This document shows, piece by piece, positions 9,835-21,672 of a DNA stretch of 64,000 nt. The position numbers were made by a program, and so were the translations under genes. Below the pieces are notes generated by a model, which saw only the letters and a program-made list of their open reading frames with translations, made no database searches and was not told the origin of the DNA. The first letter of the stretch is position 1. Each line of letters begins with the position of its first letter. The DNA is from Thermothelomyces thermophilus ATCC 42464 (Eukaryota > Ascomycota > Sordariomycetes > Sordariales > Chaetomiaceae). The stretch covers positions 3,596,001 through 3,660,000 of the forward strand of contig NC_016476.1 of NCBI RefSeq assembly GCF_000226095.1, given 5' to 3'.

Positions 9835-11740
9835 GCTTCTTTCGATGGCTTCACTGTTGTGTCACAGAAGACGTGGGGCGCGCAGATATTTGCAGATCTT
9901 GTTCGAGTTTTCACAGCTCAGGACCATTACTTCTCACTTCAATCAAGTACATGAACCCACAAACAAAGACCAGCTGCCGAATTGACTCAGCATTCATCCC
10001 GGTCCAAATCCGGAGAGGAAGAACGAGGCTAAGGTTGAGACAAAGTGCAAAGGACCGAGGCCAAGCCGTGGGTCTTTGTTCGTCCAACCCTGAGATTCAG
10101 AGCCGGGAGCGGAACATTTTCTACGACCCAGAAGTAAAACAAACAAAGAAATACAAAGAGAAAATTTGATTTCAATGACAATAGTTTTTGGTGGGACTCT
10201 TTTTTTTGGTTGTTGTTTTTTTGGTCGATTGGGTGCAAACTGCCGACATGGAATCCGAGGCTTCAGGCATGTTCCATTGTCACGAAACTTCAACTGCCTC
10301 TGTGACTTAATAGTAATTGTCCATGGCATGTCGACACTAGCGAGAGCAACCCTTTATGGACAGACTACAACCATCCTTTCCTTTTCATCCCAAAACATCG
10401 TCCCCTTCCTTTCCTTCCCTTTCCCCCCCTTCCCAAAATGAGACCCGGCTAACCGAAGCAGCCAAAGCCGGCGGATCCAGCCGCGGGCCCTTCGTCTGCG
10501 TGTCGAAGTGGAAAGTTCAAGTGAAGCAGGTGCACTCGCAGGTGTTCCAGTATTAGGTGATACCTGGCAAAGAATCATCTCAGCGGCATGGTGTCCTTGG
10601 TTCACGACAACTAAGCAGAAAGGTGGCTATGATTGAGAAGCTCAAGCTGGCAACACGCATCACTCACTTCTGGCTGCGGTTGGTCAATTCAGTGTCTAGG
10701 AAGGATGTCATGGTGGCAAAAATAGCATGTAAGACTCTTGAAGGTCAATGAGACGTTGGGTCGGGTTTATGATGGCTCGAGGTGCTGCGCCACATCCCAA
10801 TCACGTTGTGCTGTGGTTGTGCATGATTGCTTTGTAGCACTGTTGCTCGAATCATCAAGGGCCCAGCTCCGGTCACTTGCGGGGAAGGACTGTGGAGCGT
10901 GGTACTGCGTACATAGTATATTATCCAGTCTCTGAAGGATAATAAATGTAGTATCAGTTCACATTGGACAAAGCTGTGGCATTGTGCTCTCGCATTTCTC
11001 TCAGCTGGAATGAAACGTTCCGTCGACCAACGGAACAGGTGACACTGTTAAGTTTAGCAGTTATTACACTACTCTCGGTCAAGGAAGTTACCTGCCTTAT
11101 GTTGACGGGAACATGTCAGCCTTGTGATCGATGTTCATCATCGCACTCCTATCGGTTGTGTGCGGCAGAAGTGGTCTCAGGGGTATAGATCGCTATCCTT
11201 AGTAGAGCTCACGACAAGAGATAGACCGCCAAACACCCGCGTTTTTTGATGTCAGAGACGGAGCTCAACTGCAAAGTTCCCATAATTAATAGAGCATATG
11301 TTCGATTTGGGCCATCACATTTTACGTTAATTAGGTAAGTTTCATAACCGGCTTAAAGTGCGTTACCACCTGAAGCCTTGCCTTTCAATGGATGTCAGGG
11401 ATGATTGAGGTAGTTAACTTCCTTAGCAGGTACCTAGGTAATTAAGGCACCTGGAAGGGATGACAAAGAGCTAACGGACTCGGGTATTCCATCATCATTA
11501 AAACCGAGTCTGAATCATCACTCTGCTCCTATCACACACCAAATAACTACTCGACAATCCCTCTGCAGTCTCGGTAAGAAACCAAGGGGAGGGTAAAAAG
11601 AGCCACCATAAAGCCAGCGGGTGGCTACAGGAGCTAGAGCCTGCCTTGAAACAATAAGAAAAAGATCTTCGTTCTCAAAAAAAAAAAAAAAAGAAAAGAA
11701 AAATCAAAGGGTGGGGGATTACCTCGAGTAGATACCATTA
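9835..11740. other. Intergenic, no gene seen
   Basis: About 1.9 kb separating the OTU-like gene and the membrane-protein gene. It contains short frames without motifs, a poly-A run near 11678-11692 and the palindrome TACCTAGGTA at 11431-11440. The left part should carry the OTU-like promoter. The right end should carry the 3' UTR of the minus-strand membrane-protein gene. Confidence 0.5.
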
Positions 11741-12062
11741 TTAATGCTGCTGCGGCTGCTGCTCAGTTCCTGGAGCAGGTGATCCTGTGCCCGAAGACGA
11801 CTGTTGCGACGGCATCTCCGTCGCCCCTGTGGGGGCCGGCGAGGGGGAATAGGAGGAAGCATGCTGTTGCTGCGGTGACTGCTGCTGCTGCTGCTGGGGC
11901 TGGGGCTGGGGCTGGGGCGCCGGTGGCGGTTGCTGCTGGCCCGGGACGTACGTCCCCGGCGGCGGCGCGGGCATCGCCATCCCGTACCCTTGACCCTGAC
12001 CCGGCGGAGGGGGTCCCTGGGGCGGGTAGTAGGGCTGCCCGGGGAAGGGTTGCATGTAGTAT

Positions 12063-12104
<42 letters not shown>

Positions 12105-13357
12105 GGCCCGCCCGGGAACGGCGAGGGCGCGTACATGGCCGGCTGCTGTTGCTGGTGCACGGCGAAGGGGGCCTTCTCGGACCCATTCGCATCTGCCGGC
12201 CCACCTGCGGGCGGCGGCGGCGGAGGAGGGGCGTAGGTGGGGATGATGACCGGGTTGTTGCCGTCCGGGTTGCCGATCAGCTCGACGGGGTAGCGCCAGC
12301 GGAAGCCGTGCTTGAACCAGAGCTTGATGCGGGTGCCGGCGCCGAGGGTGTCCCAGTACTGCCGGAGCAGGACCCGGTCCTCGGGGCTGCGCCCGGGCGA
12401 GCGGCGGGTGAGCAGGATGAACCAGAGGGAGAGGCAGCACCAGCAGATGGTGCCCAGGCGCAGCGCCGGCTTGCCCAGCATCATGCGGCGGAACCAGAGG
12501 TACGACTCGACGAAGCCCAGCAGGAAGATGGTCGGCAAGACGGTCGCCACCGCAATGACCCACGCCGCAACCACACAGCCCGTGTAAGTCGAGCACCACG
12601 TCCGGTCACGGTCGTCGTCGCCGCCGCCGCCGCTGTAAGAACCGCTACCGCCGCGAGAGCCGCCGCTCCCGGCCGTGTAGGTCGGGCCGTAGTACTCGGA
12701 CGGATTGGTCGCCGTCGGGTTGCGGCAGTTTTTGATGTAGTAGCTGTATTCGTACGCGGTCGTCTGGGCGGTCGGGCGCGCGGTCGGCGGCACCGCGGTC
12801 GGGTCGATATACTTGGTCAGGTACGTGTGGACGCTGTTCTCGTAGTCGGTGTAGACGGTCGTGGCCGTCGACTCGGCTTCCAGGTAGGGACGCACATCGT
12901 AGGGTATGTAGACGTACGCGTCGCCGACGACGGTAAACGGGGTGGGACAGCTGGACGGAGCCGTCCAGGTAACCATGACGGCAAAGTTGGTGTAGAGGTT
13001 GTCGTCGGTAGTCGTGGTCGGGACGAGATCGCTCTCGCCGACGCCGTCGGTGAGAAAGACGCTCACGATTTCGACGTCATTGTACGTGTACGTCCAAGTT
13101 GAGGTCGAGACGGGCTTTGCCGTGGGCGTCACCGTCGGCTTGACCGTGCGGAGGTCGGTGTCTGTGTAGTAATAGCAGTCCTCGGTACACGTCTCGTCTA
13201 GCTTGACCACGCTTTCAACGAGCAAGTAGTACTCGGTCACTGTGTAAAAGGAGGCGAGAGCGGGCTGGACGAGCGCGAGGATGGCAACGAGGCCGGCTAG
13301 ACGGGCCATCCCGGAAAGCCCCCTTCTCCTTGTTGTTGTTGTCGTCGCCGTCGCCAT
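11741..13357 (-). CDS. Secreted-end membrane protein with Pro/Gln-rich tail
   Basis: Intronless frame of 538 residues. A signal peptide is visible at about residues 17-36 (MARLAGLVAILALVQPALA); Met17 could be the true start because residues 1-16 are low-complexity Thr/Arg. Residues 37-255 form a Thr/Tyr-rich ectodomain with a few Cys and a Gly/Ser linker. Two hydrophobic spans follow (about 262-284 and 300-317) with Arg-rich flanks (WFRRMM, LTRRSP). A short conserved-looking stretch (LLRQYWDTLGAGTRIKLWFKHGFRWRYP) comes next. The tail from residue 375 is rich in Pro and Gln, with a Gln run of 13. The layout suggests a surface or cell-wall-facing membrane protein. I do not recognise the family. 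Confidence 0.75.
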
Positions 13358-15508
13358 GGCCGCGATGCTCTCTGGTGGAGGGCTGTGATTCTTTTCTTCA
13401 CGAGGCCGTCCAAATGGGAGAGGGCGCGAAAGGAGGATGGGGGGGGGTTGTTCAGGCCCGTAATGTCCATTTTGATCTTACACTACTCGTAGCTTGTTGG
13501 CCGCGCCCCGATCTCAGCCCCAAGAGCCGCTTCTCGCCATGGCGTCGTGCTGTTCTATTAGTAGGTTAGCCTCGCTGCAAGGTGTGAGATCGCGTCAACT
13601 TGGCATCCCGCCGTTACCTTGACATGGCCCGTCTCATAACAAGACTGCACCCATATCCCGTCTGGACTTGTTAGTGAGGCCCGCGAGGCTCACCTACCCA
13701 CCCGCTCCCAAAAAAAGGAACTGTACGCTAGTGTAGCCGCACCCTGTTCAGGCTTCATGCCAAGCCGTCCAATTCAGACGAACCCCCAATCAGCAATCAG
13801 CACTGCCTTCGCCCTTGACCAGAATGAACATCTGGACCGTAAGGCCGGGTCAACTCTGCGCCGGGTGAGTCCAATGAGGGAATTTTCGTGTATCGCGGAG
13901 CAGAAACCGCTGTCGTTTCGGCAGAGAGAGAAAGAGAACAGAGAGCTCGGGCACACACACCATTACTTAAATGTTGGTATGTACTGTACTGTACTGTACT
14001 CTACATATCCGTACACTAATTGAATTCACTATATAACGATATCTCGGTGTAGTGCCGCCTTACCCTCTCTTTCTTCTGCCTTGTGCGTCTCTGCCGTCGA
14101 CTGCGTGCCGCTACCCTTGAGCATCAGTTATCGTTCTAAGAGCACATCCTAGATATGTATCTGCCGTGTGCAAAGCAATGGATTTGATCTTCGTGGCTAT
14201 GTCTCTATCCGCATTTTGCAGCTGTCCTGCCACTGTTAGTGGCTTTTTTTGGGCAGATCAACGGTCGTCTTGCCCCCTTGGGTCTTTAGCCTCATCAGGC
14301 CCTTGTCACACCGTTCCCACACTACTACAGTAGTATAGAAGAGGTGTGTAATCCGTATACTACATAGTAGTTCTGACTGGCTAGTTTCGGCCTTGGGCCA
14401 GATAAGGGCATTTCGGAGCGGGGCTCCTCAACTGGCACCAGAGTCTGCTGCTATGTACACAAATTAGATACTGCAATGCGAGATCACACACATGGTGTCC
14501 CTTAGTGTAGTTGCGCACGTATTCGAGTGTATGAACATATATGGCCATTTGTTTGGTAACTTCAAGTCCCTGATCCACGCTACTCGATACCTACAGTAGG
14601 TATGTATGGATCATGGATTATACCCGTTCAAGTACAATACATGCACTAGTCCGTCGTATTTTTCGTCCATAGATAGGGCTGAATGTCAGCGGAGATCTCC
14701 CGATACGCGCGGCGACCATGGCCAGGGCGTGTTGTAAGTCTGGATATACACTACCCCGTTCGGAAGTGCGTGTCCATTGCATTTGCGGCTCAACAAGCCC
14801 TGCCATCTCGAAACGTTACCCTGCGCAAGTACTACGTATGTACACCGTACTCCTATGTGGGAGGCAGCTGAGCAATGTCTATGAAATAACCATACAGCAA
14901 CGAAGGACAGTCACTTCCTCTGAGAAAAGCAAACGCGTCTTTCGCGACATAGTTGTGTTGTGGTATTTGAATTAATTAGGTTAAACATCAAGTTCATGGA
15001 TGTGCCTACCACAGGTACCGGGGCATCTCCCTCGATGAGTAAGGGACTACTTCAAACTAACCGAAGCCATGCCGATGGAAAATGTAATATCGGCCAATCT
15101 CCAATACGTGTCCGTACAGGGTATTAATTACAAAGCGTATAAAAGTATATAAGACCTTAGGTTATAGATCGAGTCCAAACCTGGTTGTAACACTATCGCA
15201 GGTGTTAGCTATTCGGTACTTACCTTCGCGGTTTCTTTACCGCTTTGAGCTCCCGGGGCTATCATTAATTATGTAGCATTCTTCTTCTCGCATGGAGACC
15301 GGCTGGGGGTGGCTTTCCCCGCCCTTGACTCATTGACGGCGCAGCATCAATAATCCCCGTCTATCCCGTCACTAATTAGAAGACCAAAAATACGTTCGCC
15401 ACCGACCCTTCTCACAAAGGGACTATATTAATCCACGCAGAGAGATCTTTTGAAGTCAGCAAGGAAAATCAGGGGTTGAACATAGCCCCGAACCCATCGG
15501 CCGTCGCG
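13358..15508. other. Intergenic, no gene seen
   Basis: About 2.15 kb between two diverging genes, the membrane-protein gene (minus) and the MOSC gene (plus). It contains short frames only, with alternations such as TACTGTACTGTACTGTACT near 13980. No RNA gene or terminal-repeat element is apparent. Confidence 0.5.
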
Positions 15509-16444
15509 ATGTCTGTCTACGCTCTTGCTCGGTCGCCAACTCACGAGTTCTCCAAAACTCCCGTCCAGGAACTCACCCTCCTTACCGGGCTCGGAATCGA
15601 AGGCGACTGCCACCTCGGCGTCAGTACGTTTTACTTTTATTACCCACCGCCGCCCCCCTCTTTTTTTTTTCTTTTTCTTTTTTTTTTTTTTTTTGCCGTC
15701 GTTGTTTCCCCTTGCTCCCCACTATCACCGTCTCCGGGGCCCTCAAATCAAACCTACCTAAAAGAGAACACCAGCCGGCCCCCCTCTTCTCTGCAGCTTC
15801 CCCCGAGGTGGACAAGGACTGACAAGAGCCCTCTCCCGCCCCTTCCTCCTCCCCCAGCCGTCCAGCACCGCAGCCGGTTGCACATCAACCCGCCGCCGCC
15901 CAACCTGCGGCAGGTGCACCTGATCCCCAAGGAGATCCTCGACGAGCGCTCCGTCAAGCCGGGCGAGATCGGCGAGAACGTCACCACCGTCGGCATCGAC
16001 CTCCTGGCTCTCGGGCGCGGCACCAGGCTGCACTTCTTGCCGCCCTTGCCTGCTACTACTACCGCTCCGTCTCCTTCCCCTTCGGAGGAAGAAGGAAGCT
16101 CTGGCGGCAGTGGCGCCAGCGAAGAGGGTGCGCGCGGAGACGGAGACGGATACGGAGACGGAGACGGATACGGAGATGGAGACCGGGACGGGCCCGAGGA
16201 CTACAAGCAAGGGGACCACGCCGTCGTCGTGCTCCAGGGGGTGCGCAACCCGTGCCCGCAGATCGACCGGTTCCGGGCGGGGCTCAAGGAGATGTTCGTC
16301 GTGCGCGACGAGGAGCGGCGGATCGTGCGGCGGCTGGCCGGCGTGATGGGCACGGTGGAGCGCGGCGGCGTCATCACGGTCGGGATGCGCATCGTCGTGG
16401 AGGAGCCCGACGGCGGCGTGTTCGAGGAGCTGGGGTGCGTGTGA
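15509..16444 (+). CDS. MOSC-domain protein (molybdenum-cofactor related)
   Basis: Exons 15509-15623 and 15858-16444; intron 15624-15857 starts GTACGT, holds a long T-rich tract and ends CCCCCAG. The product has 233 residues. Diagnostic segments are GDCHLG at residues 32-37, TVQHRSR at 39-45, PNLRQVHLIPKE at 53-64, PGEIGENVTT at 73-82, GIDLLALGRGTRL at 84-96, and VRNPC at 167-171, whose Cys is the usual ligand-type Cys of MOSC domains. MOSC domains bind molybdenum cofactor or carry sulfur, as in molybdenum-cofactor sulfurases and mARC-like or YiiM-like reductases. Stand-alone MOSC proteins of this size are of the YiiM type; the true substrate is not known. Residues about 102-155 are an inserted Ser/Glu/Gly-Asp-rich segment with repeated GDGDGY. 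Start chosen at the first ATG in frame with the domain. Confidence 0.86.
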   Translation: MSVYALARSPTHEFSKTPVQELTLLTGLGIEGDCHLGVSTFYFYYPPPPPSFFFLFLFFFFFAVVVSPCSPLSPSPGPSNQTYLKENTSRPPSSLQLPPRWTRTDKSPLPPLPPPPAVQHRSRLHINPPPPNLRQVHLIPKEILDERSVKPGEIGENVTTVGIDLLALGRGTRLHFLPPLPATTTAPSPSPSEEEGSSGGSGASEEGARGDGDGYGDGDGYGDGDRDGPEDYKQGDHAVVVLQGVRNPCPQIDRFRAGLKEMFVVRDEERRIVRRLAGVMGTVERGGVITVGMRIVVEEPDGGVFEELGCV

Positions 16445-17384
16445 AGAGCGGCCGAGGGTGACCCTCGTATCTTATATTCTCTGATAAAATCTCTCTCCCC
16501 TCCCTGTAGCGGATACTGATGTTTTTATTTCCCTAATTAACCCTACGGATGCGAAGTCTTGACAGCCGCAAAGCGGGAAGAAGCAGTTGGCCCCAGGAGA
16601 GATGCATGTAAGCAGCAGCCGATACCAGTTCTGCTCAGCTGGCAGTAGGATAACCGGGTATGTCGACCTCAGCCGGCGACGCTGGTTGGTTCCTCCGTGT
16701 AAATAACGGTCTTGTTGGTGCGGGACTTTTAGCCAGAAAAGTCCCGAAACCACACCTTCCCCCCCTCCCCTCCTCTCCGTGTCCAGAATTAGCATTCCTG
16801 TTATATCTGTCATTTCCCCCATTTGGAGCCCCGTTCTCATAGGCCGGCAACCAACTGCCTGCCGATCCTGGATACGCAGCCAAGAATGCCAGTATTGCTC
16901 GGCTTATAGTATTGCGCTTGACGTAGCAGCTCCAAAGCAGGAGGGAACAGACCCCGTGCCGGACTATCCCTGTCGACCCCAAGGGGTTGGGGAACTTGCC
17001 TCTCCATTGTTTGGCTCTCCGATCCGGTCCTCGGCCATGCGTGGATGCCGGCTACCCCAGATTCAATTTAGAGTTAATTCGGAGCACTGCCGAGGATGGG
17101 GCCGACCCCAGCGGCACCCTGTTGTGCGGAGGTTTCAAGTGATTCGAGTGGTGTTGCAGGAGGGCAAAGTCCGCCTTGGGGTTGCTTGGGTGTGTCTCCG
17201 TTTCTTGTTGTTCTTTTTTCTAATTTTCTATTTTCCCGTGCGGGCACCTCTCGTCCCCCTTCCGGCATCCCACGCGATTTCTGTCCCTCTCTTGATATTG
17301 ACATGCATCCCGCTTTCTTCTTTCGCACCCTCCGCCCACCAACTGCTGTCCTTCGTTGTCCACCGTCGAAGGCGGCCGTCTGTG
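16445..17384. other. Intergenic, no gene seen
   Basis: About 940 bp between the MOSC gene and the rhodopsin-like membrane-protein gene, both on the plus strand. The right half is pyrimidine-rich just before the start codon, as is common for fungal promoters. Open frames here show no family motif. Confidence 0.5.
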
Positions 17385-19029
17385 ATGCTGTCGCCAGCCC
17401 TTGTGGCCATGTCGTCAGAAAACGGCATCTTCGCCGTCGACCCTGAGCGGGCCGCCGAGGACAACTCCGGCTTTCTTATTGGGGTGGTCTGCGCGGCCTG
17501 GAGCCTGGCCTTCGTCACGGCGCTGGTCCGCTTCTACACCCGCGCCGTCGTCTCGCGTTCGTTCGGCAGGGATGATGTGTTTATGGTCTTGGCCGTGGTA
17601 AGAATCCGCACGCAACCTCTCTCTGCCGGCGCCAATCCCATGGCCGCCATCAAGTCGCCCGCTGACCTTGTGCTTTGCTCCACAGCTGTGCGGGATAGGA
17701 GGGCTTGCCTCCTGGATCGTCGGATGCCACAACGGTTACGGGAGACACATGGATACCATCCCCCCAGAGCGCTTCTTGACGCTGATCGAAGCGCAATTCT
17801 ACCAATCCATCGTGGAAGCCTCGTTCGCTTTTGGCTTTCTCAAGATATCCATCGCCTTGTCGCTATTGCGTTTCAGCAGGGGCAACTGGTACACCAAGAT
17901 CCTGTGGCTTCTCATCGGTATGGCGGCAATCCCCCCTGAATCCGTGGAGAGAGTTCGCCTTCTCGTCGTTTGTTGACTGGAATCGTGAACAAAAAAAAGG
18001 TTTCACCTGTTTCTATACGCTCTTCGCTTTCGTCACGTTCCTCGCTTACTGCAAGCCCATCGCAGGGCTATGGGACCCGGCACTTCGAACAAAGTGTTAC
18101 AGCAGAGTCATGTATAGAAACTTCGGCCTCTTCAATGCCGGTGAGTCGTTCTTCCAGTACCCGCAAAACAACAGAGCGCCCGACCCCCTCGCTCACGAAC
18201 TTGATGGTGGTTAGCATGCAACATCTTCACCGATATCAGTTTCGCCACACTGCCGGTGCCCCTGATATGGGGTCTGCAGCTCCAGAGACGAGTCAGGATA
18301 TATCTAATCGCCATCTTGAGTGGGGGTTACTGGTACGACCACATCTCCGCTTCGACTTGAAGTCCGTGGCTAACGATGAGCTAATTAATTAATTAGTGCC
18401 GTTGGCTTGGGCATAGCAAGGGCGCTGTTCATCATTGCCTATGTCCGCGAGACCGACGGAACCTTGTACGTTTTCGAGCACTTTAGGACTGCTAATTACC
18501 AAACAAAATTGGGAATTGCCATGCTAACACTGCACAGCCTTCCATTCGCCCCCTTATTTGAATCGTAAGTCAAGGTACTCTCTCCATCCGTGAACACAGC
18601 CTTGGTGCTGAACATGCAGGCAGCATTCAACTCGATATCGGCATCATCGCCGCCTGCGCCCCGACCCTCCGCCCGCTCCTGGGACGAGCGCTCAAGCTCT
18701 CCACCACCCTCGACCCTTACCGGGGCGCGAACTACTACCGGGCAGGTAAAGCCCTCGACCGACTCCCGCTTAGCGGAAACTCCACGAGGAGGTACCTGCG
18801 GCAGAGTACTGCCTCGGGGCAGTTCTTCGAGATGAACACGGGGAACAGACCCTGGATTGCCCCGGAACGTAAAGTCTCGGTGTTCTCAGCCAGTGCCGTC
18901 CATGCCGAGCGTGCGAGAGTCAACGGGGAAGCGAGCGGGGAGGGCCTTGAGGCACCCGTCATCCTGCCACCGAGAGCCGCGGAGATCAGGGGGATCGTCA
19001 AGACTACCGAAGTCAGGGTCGAAGAATGA
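17385..19029 (+). CDS. Fungal rhodopsin-type seven-span membrane protein (Pth11-like class)
   Basis: Seven exons: 17385-17597, 17686-17917, 18000-18140, 18215-18332, 18397-18465, 18538-18564 and 18624-19029. All joins keep frame and give 401 residues; a second Met at 17409 would give 393. Family marks include FGRDDVFMV after the first span, a GxG-type motif after the second, LLRF in the middle, CKPIAGLWDP, the span CNIFTDISFATLPVPLIWGLQ, and the last span (DIGIIAACAPTLRPLLG). The first span is GFLIGVVCAAWSLAFVTALV. This layout belongs to the large fungal integral-membrane family that includes Pth11-like receptors, although no CFEM domain is present. The C-terminal tail of about 110 residues is soluble. 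Role is probably surface sensing or transport; no ligand can be inferred. The 27-nt sixth exon is the least certain. Confidence 0.8.
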
Positions 19030-20502
19030 CGCGGCGTCCGAGCCTGATGGAGTCGTCGACTTCTTGCTCCTTACAAGACTCGTCGTTATCAACGTTAGTC
19101 CGACAAGGCCGTTTCTTGACGAGACTCAGGGGAGAGAAAAGGAAAAACCAAGAAAAACCACGGTCTTGCGCAGACCTGGAGAGAGGCCCGGAGAACATCC
19201 AACTCGTGACAGGCGTCACGCTGTCACGAAAAGATGGATGACGGCCTAGAAAACAGCCACAAAATCGTCGGATGATGTCGACTATATTACATCCCTTGTC
19301 TCTCGGTCCTTACCGGCCACTCCCCAAAACAAGCACAACTCATGTGCTACACATAATAACTTTCTGGACGATACCTGACGGATGGTACCAAGGGTGATAT
19401 GCACCCGGCGGGAGTTATGACTCAGCCAGGGCGCAACGCTCCTGTCCATACTGAAGCGGCAGAGCGATATATATAATCCGTATATAGTTTTTCTTCTGCT
19501 CGACCAACTAATAACCAGGGATGTCACGCGCGCGTCCTCCGTAATCATCGCTCGGCCCGAAACCCTGGGACAGCGGAGTCGCCGATCTGGGACTCGGCCA
19601 TCAGCCCGACTTGAATTATCTATTGACCCTCGACTGGGATAGGTTATACCTTTATTATCGAAGTATGGCTGTATCCCTGCGTTGAACGCCACTCCATGAG
19701 TGCCGATCTTTCAACAAATGATTAGAGAACAGGGTTTGGTGCCCATACCGGGAGGGTCCTCATGTCTAGCTCACTACACACGACTGTCGTTACCGCAACT
19801 GAGGCACTAAGAAGGTGTTGTAGGAAGTGGCTTCTTGGATTTGAGGGATTGTAGAGTACCTCAGGTAATCAGTTGGTATTAGTGGTGAATATACTTTTGT
19901 CTCTCTTCCGTTTATGTGCGAATGATCACCCACTGGGATGTGAATAACTTGTGAAAGGGATGAGGAAATTGACCCCTGTCTTGGTTTGATACCACCCATG
20001 AGGACCATACATCTTTCTGCCTATTATTATACATAGCCCTGAACCGCGTGGAAAACACTGAAGGTATCTGTATCTTAGGTAAGTCAGCATTTCTTAAGCA
20101 AAAAAGAATTAAGATGCATCATTCCGCGATAAATACAGGCAGGTATTGTCCAAGCGAGAGCTCCTATGCGAACATCCGAGGGGTCTCTTGTTGAACAAGT
20201 TGCCATCTGCTTGGACCCTGACCTGCTGCTCCTTTGAATTGATGAAATTCGCGCAAGTCCATAGGTATATTAAAACCAACCAAAATCGTACAAAGTCGTC
20301 GTTTGCCAAGTTGTGCATAACCCGAAAAGAAAGGGGAAAAAATTACACCAAGCAAAACTGCCAAAGAGAAAAACCAGAAATCAGGCTTGAACTCCACCCC
20401 ATGTAATTGATTCATAGAAACTTGCCCGCGTTCCTAACGCCCCCAAATTTTGGTATCTCGCACCACCATTCTCCCTTTTTCCCCCTCGCCCGCCCATAGA
20501 AA
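19030..20502. other. Intergenic, no gene seen
   Basis: About 1.5 kb between converging genes. It contains short frames only, and parts are AT-leaning. No RNA gene or repeat boundary is visible. Confidence 0.5.
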
Positions 20503-21672
20503 TCAGCATTGCTCCATGCCCATCATCATGAAATCCATCCCCATGGGCGGGGACTCGCCTGAGTCTTCCCCCTGACTCTCCATCCCACTCGCACCCGCAC
20601 CAACACCCGCACTAACACCTGCACCAGCACCGGCGCCAGCGACCCCTCCTCCTACGACCAAGCCACCACCACCACCGCCGCTGACTCTCTTTCCCTGCGC
20701 CATAACCCCACCCGCAGTAACAGCAGCAGCAGCAGCAGCAGCAGCAGGAGGAGGGCCGACGACCGACGCGGCGGCCAGACCGGGCACGGGACCGGGGACG
20801 CCGGCCTTGAGGGCGAGGACGGCGAGGCGGGCCTCGTTGCGCTCGCGGCGGAGGCGGGCCTCGGCCTGGCGGAGCTTGGCGCGCTCGGCGCCGAGGAACT
20901 CGGCCTGGGCGCGGGCCTCGTCGCGCTCGGCCCGCAGCCGCTTGCCCAGCTGCCGGGCCGCGTACAGCTCGTTGCGCGCCGTGCTCAGCTGCATCCGCGC
21001 CTCGTCGCGCTCCCGCGTCGCCTGCTGCAGCAGCGCCCGCAGGTCCTCGTCGCTGCTGCTACTACTACTACCGCTGCCGGTGGTGGTGGTGGTGGTGGTG
21101 GTGGTGGTGGAATTGTCGCCGGGCTGCTGCTGCTGCTGCGGCTGGGCAGGGTTATAGCTGGTTGTGGGCGCCGCTACGGACCGCGGGAGGGCATGGTGGT
21201 GGTGGTCGAAGCCGCCCGGGCCGAGCGGGTCGGTGGGCGAGGCGAGGTAGGGTGGTTGGTGAAGAGAATGGGGATGATGAAGCGGCGGCGGGGTCGCTCC
21301 TGGGTGTCCTGGCCCCTTGTTGAGGGCGGCATGGACGGAGGCGGGAAAGTGCGGTTCCGTGGCCGAGTGGAGGTGGACGTCCTCGGGGGAGGATCCGGCG
21401 GCGAACTGGTCCGGCCCCAGAAAGGTGGTGAAGTCGGCGCCGTCGTAGGCGAACGGGTCGTCGTAGAGGCCGACCATGGGGTGCGGCACAGCGCCCGCGG
21501 CGCTGATCGCGGGCTGCTGGCCTGCTGGCGGCGCGGCGTACGGCACGGTGGTAGCGGTGGTTGTGGACCGGTTGAATTTAGGCAAATGTGATGGCGAACC
21601 CACAGAAACCGAGCACCTGGGGCTGCCGTCGCCGGGGGTCACTTTGGAACCAAGGAATGCCGTCAGCTCCAC
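20503..21672 (-). CDS. Low-complexity protein with a central coiled coil
   Basis: Single frame of 389 residues. The N-terminal 170 residues are Pro/His/Ala-rich and probably disordered. A run of Thr and then Ser residues leads into a predicted coiled coil at about residues 215-300. It is rich in Arg/Glu/Ala with phrases such as RERDEARMQL, LRAERDEARAQAE and RRERNEARLAV. The remainder is Gly/Ala/Val-rich and ends MGMDFMMMGMEQC. No basic DNA-binding region precedes the coiled coil, so it is not an obvious bZIP factor. The trinucleotide runs explain the long frames on the opposite strand. A genuine gene is likely from length and start context, but the family is unknown. Confidence 0.55.
   Translation of the reverse strand: MELTAFLGSKVTPGDGSPRCSVSVGSPSHLPKFNRSTTTATTVPYAAPPAGQQPAISAAGAVPHPMVGLYDDPFAYDGADFTTFLGPDQFAAGSSPEDVHLHSATEPHFPASVHAALNKGPGHPGATPPPLHHPHSLHQPPYLASPTDPLGPGGFDHHHHALPRSVAAPTTSYNPAQPQQQQQPGDNSTTTTTTTTTTGSGSSSSSSDEDLRALLQQATRERDEARMQLSTARNELYAARQLGKRLRAERDEARAQAEFLGAERAKLRQAEARLRRERNEARLAVLALKAGVPGPVPGLAAASVVGPPPAAAAAAAAVTAGGVMAQGKRVSGGGGGGLVVGGGVAGAGAGAGVSAGVGAGASGMESQGEDSGESPPMGMDFMMMGMEQC

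Noticed and set aside
11930-13102. Long plus-strand frame within the membrane-protein gene
   Set aside because: An Arg/Gly/Val-rich frame that is antisense to a gene with a clear signal peptide and spans; no motif.
20503-21672. bZIP transcription factor
   Set aside because: There is a coiled coil but no basic DNA-binding region with the Asn-x-Ala-Ala-x-x-Cys/Ser-Arg pattern before it.
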